In this document: positions 59,709 through 64,000 of the stretch, piece by piece
Layout: each line of letters starts with the position of its first letter
How positions within the stretch are numbered: the first letter of the stretch is position 1
Source of the DNA: Nonomuraea sp. SYSU D8015
GTDB lineage: Bacteria; Actinomycetota; Actinomycetes; Streptosporangiales; Streptosporangiaceae
Reading direction: 5' to 3'
DNA: 64,000 nt
NCBI RefSeq assembly: GCF_008065375.1
Contig: NZ_VJYI01000001.1
Location: 372,001 to 436,000 of the forward strand
Translations under genes and position numbers: made by a program
The notes under the pieces: generated by a model
The model's input: only the letters and a program-made list of their open reading frames with translations
What the model was told of the DNA's origin: nothing
Databases searched by the model: none

Positions 59709-60035
59709 TCAGGCGAGCGGGCCATGGTGGCCCCGCCCCGAACCCGGGACCACGTTGGGGTACCGCCGGACCAGCTCGCGCAGCATCGTCTCCGTGTCCA
59801 CCTGCGGGGCCGGGGCGGAGTCGACGACCGCTGTCTGAGCTGCTGCCGCTGCTCTTCGGAGCAACGCCATCCCCTTGCGGATCAGCTCGTGGACGGACTG
59901 CTTCTTGATGCCGAGGACGCGGGTGATCTCGCCGAGCGTGTAGGAGCCGCCCTCGTTCGCGGCGCAGACAGCCCAGGCCGGCGCACGCGGCCGCCACGGC
60001 GGGCGCCCAAGGTGTTCGACAACGAGATGATCATC
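59709..60035 (-). pseudogene. Truncated sigma-region-4-like HTH remnant
   Basis: An open frame with no start codon reads VDDHLVVEHLGRPPWRP, then WAVCAANEGGSYTLGEITRV and IKKQSVHELIRKGMALLRRAA. It ends LRELVRRYPNVVPGSGRG with a stop at 59709-59711. The YTLGEITRVLGIKKQSVHELIRKG part looks like sigma region 4 or a related HTH. Because the N-terminus runs into the response-regulator gene with no ATG, GTG or TTG in frame, I call it a remnant. Start by an unusual codon or a sequencing error are alternatives. Confidence 0.5.
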
Positions 60036-60769
60036 TACGTCCGGTCGTCGCGCGAGCGTGGCCTGGCCGTGTCCGGCATGGCAGGGCTGACCAGTCCTGT
60101 CTGGTAAGCGATGACCACCAGTTGCGCACGGTCGCGCGCACCCAGTTTCGCCATCGCGCGGCTGACGTGGGTACGCGCGGTGGCCGGGCTGAGAAACAAC
60201 TGGGCACCGATCTCGTGGTTGCTCAGTCCCTGCCCCACCAAGGCCAGCACCTCGCGCTCGCGCTCAGTCAGCACCGCGAGCCGATCCTCCGCGGCCCGGG
60301 CAGCTGTTCGTCGCGCGGTGAACTGGCCGATAAGGCGTCGGGTGACCCGCGGCGCGAGCAGCGCCTCTCCGGCGGCGACCACCCGGATGGCATGCAAGAG
60401 CTCGGCCGGCCCGGCATCCTTGAGCAGGAAGCCGCCGGCGCCGGCCTGCAAGGCGTCGAAGACGTTCTCGTCGGTGTCATAGGTGGTGAGGATGAGGACC
60501 CGGACCTGCTCCAACCCGCGCGTCCCGGCGATCTGGGCGGTGGCTTGAATACCGTCCAGCTTGGGCATGCGGATGTCCATGAGGACGACGTCGGGGCGGG
60601 TGGCGCGGGCCCGCTCGACGGCTTCGGCGCCATTGGTGGCCTCTCCCACCACCGTGATGTCGTCCTCGAGATCGAGCAGGACCTTGAACCCGGAGCGCAC
60701 GAGCCCCTCATCGTCGGCGAGCAGCACCCTGATCGGAGCGTCGGCCGACGGCGACCCGGCCGCGTTCAC
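60035..60769 (-). CDS. NarL-type response regulator
   Basis: The 244-residue regulator has a receiver domain with D19/D20 acidic pocket (VLLADDEGLVRSGF), phosphoacceptor D65 in VVLMDIRMPK, and a GFLLKDAG lysine. A LuxR-type HTH follows (LTEREREVLALVGQGLSNHEIGAQLFLSPATARTHVSRAMAKLG). GTG start overlaps the kinase stop (GTGA), so the pair is co-translated. The regulon is unknown; the neighbouring DUF6223-like gene is one candidate target. Confidence 0.95.
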   Translation of the reverse strand: MNAAGSPSADAPIRVLLADDEGLVRSGFKVLLDLEDDITVVGEATNGAEAVERARATRPDVVLMDIRMPKLDGIQATAQIAGTRGLEQVRVLILTTYDTDENVFDALQAGAGGFLLKDAGPAELLHAIRVVAAGEALLAPRVTRRLIGQFTARRTAARAAEDRLAVLTEREREVLALVGQGLSNHEIGAQLFLSPATARTHVSRAMAKLGARDRAQLVVIAYQTGLVSPAMPDTARPRSRDDRT

Positions 60770-62067
60770 AGGCGCGACCCGCTCGGCGCGAGGGGCAGCC
60801 GTGCCCTGACCTCGAACCCGCCGCCCGGAAGCGGCCCGGCGTCGAGCTCTCCGCCCAGCAGCCGGCAGCGCTCGCGCATGCCGAGGATCCCGCGGCCGGT
60901 CTTGGCCGAGCTGTCCGTGCTGCCCGTGCTGCTTGTGCTGTCCGTGCTGCTTGTGCTGTCCGTGCCGGTCGGATGCCGGGCCGGTAGGGGCGGACTCGCG
61001 GGGTCGTCACGTGAGGCGGCACGGCGGCCCTCATCGGTCACGCGGATCTCCAAGACCTCGATTCCGGGGTTGAGCGCCACCGTCACCCGAGTCGGGCCGA
61101 CGTGGCGGATCACGTTGGTGATCGATTCCTGAACGATTCGGTAGGCGGCACTGCCCACCGCGCTCGGCAACGGCGCCGCGGGGGAGCTCTCCTCGAGCTC
61201 GATGTCGAGCCCGGCCTCGCGCGCCTTGGCGGCCAGCTCGTCGATCTGCCCCAGGCCGGGGTACGGCACGCGCCCGTCGGTGTCGTCACCGTCGTCGTCA
61301 CGCAGGACCCCGAGGATGGCCCGCATCTCCCGCAGGGCCCGGGAACTGGTCTGCTCGATGGCCCGCAGCGCCTCGCGCGCCACTTCCGGCCGTTTGTCGA
61401 GCACGTGCGCGGTGACACCGGACTGGACGTTGATGATCGCTATGGCGTGGGCGACGGTGTCGTGGACCTCGCGCGCGATCCGCAGCCGTTCGGCGTCGAC
61501 CCGCGCCCGCGCCTCCTCCTCACGAGTCCGCTCGGCCAGCTCAGCGCGCTGCTGAGCCTGGGCCGCGATGACCTGCCGGGATCGGACGGACTCGCCGAGG
61601 GCCGCGCTCATGACCGACGCACCGATCCGGAAGAACACCCAGCCGATGGCGGCGGGTGGCTCGATGCCGGCCGCGGCGACCAGCCAGCCGACGGCGAGCA
61701 CCGTGGTGCCCACGGCGGCGATCACCAGCGACCGGCGCCCGTCACCGTAGGCGGTCACGGTGTACAGGGCGACGAAGAGCCCGAGCCAACCGGGCCCGTC
61801 CGGGAAGTCGAAGCCGTAGTAGACCAGGCTGGCGAGCGCCGTGGTGACGAACACCGGCACCGGCCACCGGCGGCGGACGGCAACGACCACACCACTCACG
61901 ACCAGCAGGACATATCCCAGGTATCCCAGGTCGGTGAGGGGTCGCTCCACCTCCTCGCCGGCATTGCGGACTATCGTGCCCTGAACCTGCATCACGGTGA
62001 TGAAGAGCGCGAGCAACACATCCTGCGCCGGCACCGGCAGACGCAACGACGCGGCGCGGTCATCCAT
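60766..62067 (-). CDS. NarX/DesK-type sensor histidine kinase
   Basis: The 433-residue kinase has an N-terminal membrane region of about 5-6 helices. The HisKA_3 box has H202 (REVHDTVAHAIAIINVQSGVTAHVL). The HATPase domain has AYRIVQESITNVIRH, VTDEGR and GRGILGMRERCRLLGG. A Ser/Thr-rich, repeat-encoded loop (about 380-400) is inserted between the G1 and G2 boxes and is unusual. It pairs with the adjacent response regulator. Confidence 0.93.
   Translation of the reverse strand: MDDRAASLRLPVPAQDVLLALFITVMQVQGTIVRNAGEEVERPLTDLGYLGYVLLVVSGVVVAVRRRWPVPVFVTTALASLVYYGFDFPDGPGWLGLFVALYTVTAYGDGRRSLVIAAVGTTVLAVGWLVAAAGIEPPAAIGWVFFRIGASVMSAALGESVRSRQVIAAQAQQRAELAERTREEEARARVDAERLRIAREVHDTVAHAIAIINVQSGVTAHVLDKRPEVAREALRAIEQTSSRALREMRAILGVLRDDDGDDTDGRVPYPGLGQIDELAAKAREAGLDIELEESSPAAPLPSAVGSAAYRIVQESITNVIRHVGPTRVTVALNPGIEVLEIRVTDEGRRAASRDDPASPPLPARHPTGTDSTSSTDSTSSTGSTDSSAKTGRGILGMRERCRLLGGELDAGPLPGGGFEVRARLPLAPSGSRL
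60911..60966. repeat. Short tandem repeat inside the histidine kinase
   Basis: Near-identical 18-bp units (TGCTGCTTGTGCTGTCCG, plus strand) in tandem, with a related first half-unit. On the minus strand it encodes the low-complexity STSSTDSTSSTGSTDSS stretch within the ATPase domain. Confidence 0.8.
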
Positions 62068-62155
62068 GCCGCGATCCTACGGTTCCCGCGCGCGAGAACA
62101 CTCCGCCCAGACGCGCGACCGGCTACGACGACGGGCGTACCCGGACATGAGTCGG

Positions 62156-62173
62156 CTACGCAGAACTGCGTAG
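62156..62173. promoter_or_regulatory. Palindrome CTACGCAG-AA-CTGCGTAG
   Basis: A perfect 8-bp-arm palindrome with two-base centre in the divergent gap between the kinase and the DUF6223-like gene. A candidate operator for the two-component system. Confidence 0.45.
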
Positions 62174-62333
62174 AGGCTGCCGTCCGCTGTCGGAGGCCGC
62201 AGCTGCCTCGACGGCGCGACGATCGGTTCCGTGAAGCCCCCTGGCGCTCGTCACCGGAGCCTCGGCCGGCATAGGCCGAGTCCCCGCGATGTACACGCTG
62301 CGGGCGCCCGTCATTCGACCGAAAGGATCCTCA

Positions 62334-62726
62334 ATGTCCGTCCTGTTTGCGCTTGCCGCACAGGCGGCCTCGCCAGTCTGTACGACGCCGGCAGAATGCG
62401 CAGGCCAGGGTGTCGATACTTTCCTCGGGACCCCTGAGCGAATCTGGGCCAGTGTGGCCGCACTGGTGGCGCTGGGCGGCGTGGTCATTGGCTGGCTGGC
62501 GCTGCGCTCGGTCCGTCGTCTCGGCAACGGCGGGAGGAGAGGAGCCATCGTGGCCCTGGTGGCGGGGCTGACGGGTGGGCTCAACGGCGCGGTGAAGCTG
62601 GCTGTCGCCGACGGTGGTCTCGGCACCGGCAATGGAGTGTTCGGGGCGGCCGTGGCCCTGGCAATGGGGCTGGTCGGCACGGTCCTCGGCGGGCTGGCTG
62701 TGGCCCGCTCCCGCCGCACCGCCTGA
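62334..62726 (+). CDS. DUF6223-like membrane protein
   Basis: The 130-residue protein has a signal-like start (MSVLFALAAQAASPVCTTPA), then ERIWASVAALVALGGVVIGWLALRSVRR, GNGGRRGAIVALVAGLTGGLNGAVKLAVADGGLGTGNGVFGAAVALAMGLVGTVLGGLAVARSRR. It resembles the actinobacterial DUF6223 group, from memory. Three or four hydrophobic helices. AAAGGA five bases upstream supports the ATG. It is divergent from the two-component system and may be its target. Confidence 0.75.
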   Translation: MSVLFALAAQAASPVCTTPAECAGQGVDTFLGTPERIWASVAALVALGGVVIGWLALRSVRRLGNGGRRGAIVALVAGLTGGLNGAVKLAVADGGLGTGNGVFGAAVALAMGLVGTVLGGLAVARSRRTA

Positions 62727-62834
62727 TCCGGGCCCCGCACCGGGCCAGACCTTGCTCCGCAACGGCGAACGATCATGAGCGTCAGTTCGAACCCGCCGTC
62801 CCCTGTCGGCTGCGACTCCTCCGATGCGCACAGA

Positions 62835-62853
62835 GTCAGCGACCGTCGCTGAC
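62835..62853. promoter_or_regulatory. Palindrome GTCAGCGA-CCG-TCGCTGAC
   Basis: Perfect 8-bp arms and a 3-base centre, about 108 bases after the DUF6223-like gene and 119 before the next gene. Operator or weak terminator; undecided. Confidence 0.4.
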
Positions 62854-62971
62854 GCGTGCCGGCCCGGAGTGGGCATCGTTGGCCCACCACCCAGGCGGTC
62901 AACGGGTGGGGGAGCAGGGCGGTGGTAGACGGGCTCTCGCGGAAAAGGATCTCCAGGCGTAGCGTGGCGGT

Positions 62972-63868
62972 ATGCGGCAGGCACACGCGGAAGACGCACG
63001 GACCGAAGCCAGGCGGATCGTACGCAACCTGCTGGGCGAGGAGCGTCCGACCGCCGACACCCTGATCGCGGACGTACGCCCCGTGCTCGGCGACGACCGG
63101 ACCGACCGCACGCTCGCACTGGCCCTCGGCGCCTCGCTCACCAGGCGCTCCGCCGAGCTGGCCGCGATCGCCGCGCTGCTGGTCGGCACCCGGGAGCTCG
63201 GCGCGGAGTGGTGGAGCCGGCCCAGGGGCGGCAAGCTGCCGCCGCCCGACGAGGTGGTGCGTACGGCCGTCGCGATCGAGCCATGGACCGATCTGACCGC
63301 GCTGGAGATGCTCGCCGCGTGGATCTCCGACGACGCCGCCGACCAGCTGTGGGGCCGGCCCGTGGCGGAGGTCGACCTCAACTCCTGGCAGGCCGAGGAC
63401 CGCTTCGACCTGCCGCAGGGGGTGAAGCCCGGGCAGCGGCTGGTGGTCCACTTCGACGCGGGCGGGCGGCTCGACGCGGTCGTCACCCGGCGGCCCGACG
63501 AGGATCTCGGCTCCAACCTGGACTTCCACTCCCTGCGATACTCACGGCCCGCCGAGGCGCAGTGGAGCTGGGGCGTGGCGGCCGGGCTCGGCCCGCACCG
63601 GCTGCCGGGGGAGCACCCCGACCCGTACGCCCGCGAGGTGTCCGCCGACGCCGCGGGCATCCTGCGCGCCTGGGCGATCCGCCACGGCGCCACCCGGGAT
63701 CAGCTCGGCGAGCGCTGGCAGACGGTCGGTGACGTGGTGGCCGCCATCGAGCGGGTGGACTGGATGTGGCGCAGCGGCGAGTGGTTCGGCTGGTGGCGCG
63801 GCGCGTCGGCGCTGGTGGACGACTCGGCGTACCTTCCGTACCGGCTGGAGGAGCTCGCCGCCGGCTGA
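62972..63868 (+). CDS. Hypothetical protein
   Basis: The 298-residue protein has no domain I recognise. The N-terminal third is helical (RRIVRNLLGEERPTADTLIADVRPVLG), the middle contains ELGAEWWSRPRGGKLPPPDE, and the C-terminus is Trp-rich (VDWMWRSGEWFGWWRGASAL). No signal peptide. It is preceded by a possible operator and precedes the DsbA-family gene by 72 bp. Confidence 0.7.
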   Translation: MRQAHAEDARTEARRIVRNLLGEERPTADTLIADVRPVLGDDRTDRTLALALGASLTRRSAELAAIAALLVGTRELGAEWWSRPRGGKLPPPDEVVRTAVAIEPWTDLTALEMLAAWISDDAADQLWGRPVAEVDLNSWQAEDRFDLPQGVKPGQRLVVHFDAGGRLDAVVTRRPDEDLGSNLDFHSLRYSRPAEAQWSWGVAAGLGPHRLPGEHPDPYAREVSADAAGILRAWAIRHGATRDQLGERWQTVGDVVAAIERVDWMWRSGEWFGWWRGASALVDDSAYLPYRLEELAAG

Positions 63869-63940
63869 CGACCGCGCCGACCTGCGGAACCGGCCGCCGC
63901 CTGAGGAATCCCCGGCGGTGGCCCGGGGTTGTGCTTGGTC

Positions 63941-64000
63941 ATGAAGGTTGAGATTTTCTCCGACGTCGCGTGCCCCTGGTGCTACATCGGGCACGTCAGG
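63941..64000 (+). CDS. DsbA-family oxidoreductase (truncated by window end)
   Basis: The first 20 codons, MKVEIFSDVACPWCYIGHVR, match the start of DsbA/FrnE-type 2-hydroxychromene-2-carboxylate isomerase-like proteins with the active-site CPWC. The remainder lies outside the window. Confidence 0.88.
   Translation, partial: MKVEIFSDVACPWCYIGHVR

Overview
The window is very GC-rich, densely coded DNA from a chromosome of a high-GC Gram-positive actinobacterium. It has many GTG starts, ATGA/GTGA start-stop overlaps, a WhiB regulator, DUF1707 and DUF397/DUF5753 proteins, PASTA-less Ser/Thr kinases with an extracytoplasmic sensor part, an actinobacterial-type A-family polymerase and a Scr1/WhiJ-like gene trio. 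The gene content best fits a Streptosporangiaceae-type organism such as Nonomuraea, which is an inference and not proven. No IS element, prophage, CRISPR array, rRNA or tRNA gene was seen.

Layout. 1-0.8 kb: partial ankyrin protein. 1-1.7 kb: DUF1707 membrane-stress-type protein. 1.8-5.4 kb: assimilatory sulfate reduction operon on the minus strand (Cys-rich leader peptide and attenuator-like RNA, ferredoxin sulfite reductase, zinc-ribbon peptide, APS reductase, sirohydrochlorin chelatase). 5.4-9.3 kb: small housekeeping membrane proteins and a Ser/Thr kinase. 9.4-10.7 kb: ZTP riboswitch and glyA. 11.6-12.9 kb: ECF sigma factor and anti-sigma pair. 13-15.2 kb: rsgA with an upstream mini-ORF, and a phosphoribosyltransferase. 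15.2-17.1 kb: ATPase / XRE-DUF5753 / DUF397 regulatory trio with shared palindromes. 17.5-20.6 kb: secreted phytase-like esterase, WhiB, and a sucrase/ferredoxin-like protein with an iron box. 20.6-24.4 kb: glpD, TetR and an alkyl-DHAP-synthase-like flavoprotein, in the same arrangement as mycobacterial Rv2249c-Rv2251. 24.4-30 kb: TPR protein, metallophosphoesterase, DNA polymerase/exonuclease, MFS exporter. 30-35 kb: MOSC protein, Cmx-like exporter, its TetR regulator, and a second Ser/Thr kinase.

35-46.9 kb is a purine/ureide catabolic island. allH-allF-allG homologues (oxamate carbamoyltransferase complex) face away from a PucR regulator. An S4 RNA-binding protein, an NCS2 purine/xanthine-type permease, the three subunits of a molybdenum hydroxylase (FAD, 2Fe-2S, Mo) and a CoxG-like protein follow. 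Together they suggest import and oxidation of a purine or similar heterocycle, with late ureide breakdown to oxamate and carbamoyl phosphate.

47-49.4 kb: cydAB (bd oxidase) behind three tandem CTAC-N5-GTAG dyads. 49.4-53.9 kb: a complete five-gene branched-chain-type (Liv) ABC importer. 54-57.5 kb: a LacI regulator and a secreted sugar dehydrogenase-LamG protein. The Liv/LacI promoter and the dehydrogenase promoter carry the same 12-bp tandem operator, so these loci probably form one regulon. 57.5-64 kb: two tandem lipoproteins, an LRR protein, a truncated HTH gene, a two-component system, a DUF6223-like membrane protein, a hypothetical protein and the start of a DsbA-family gene.

The most interesting non-coding signals are the Cys-codon attenuator before the sulfite reductase gene, the triple dyad before cydA, the shared LacI operators, paired TetR operators around the Cmx-like exporter, the palindromes of the WhiJ-like locus, an iron box with a run of hairpins, a long imperfect inverted repeat after whiB and a 10-bp helically phased tandem repeat after the MOSC gene.
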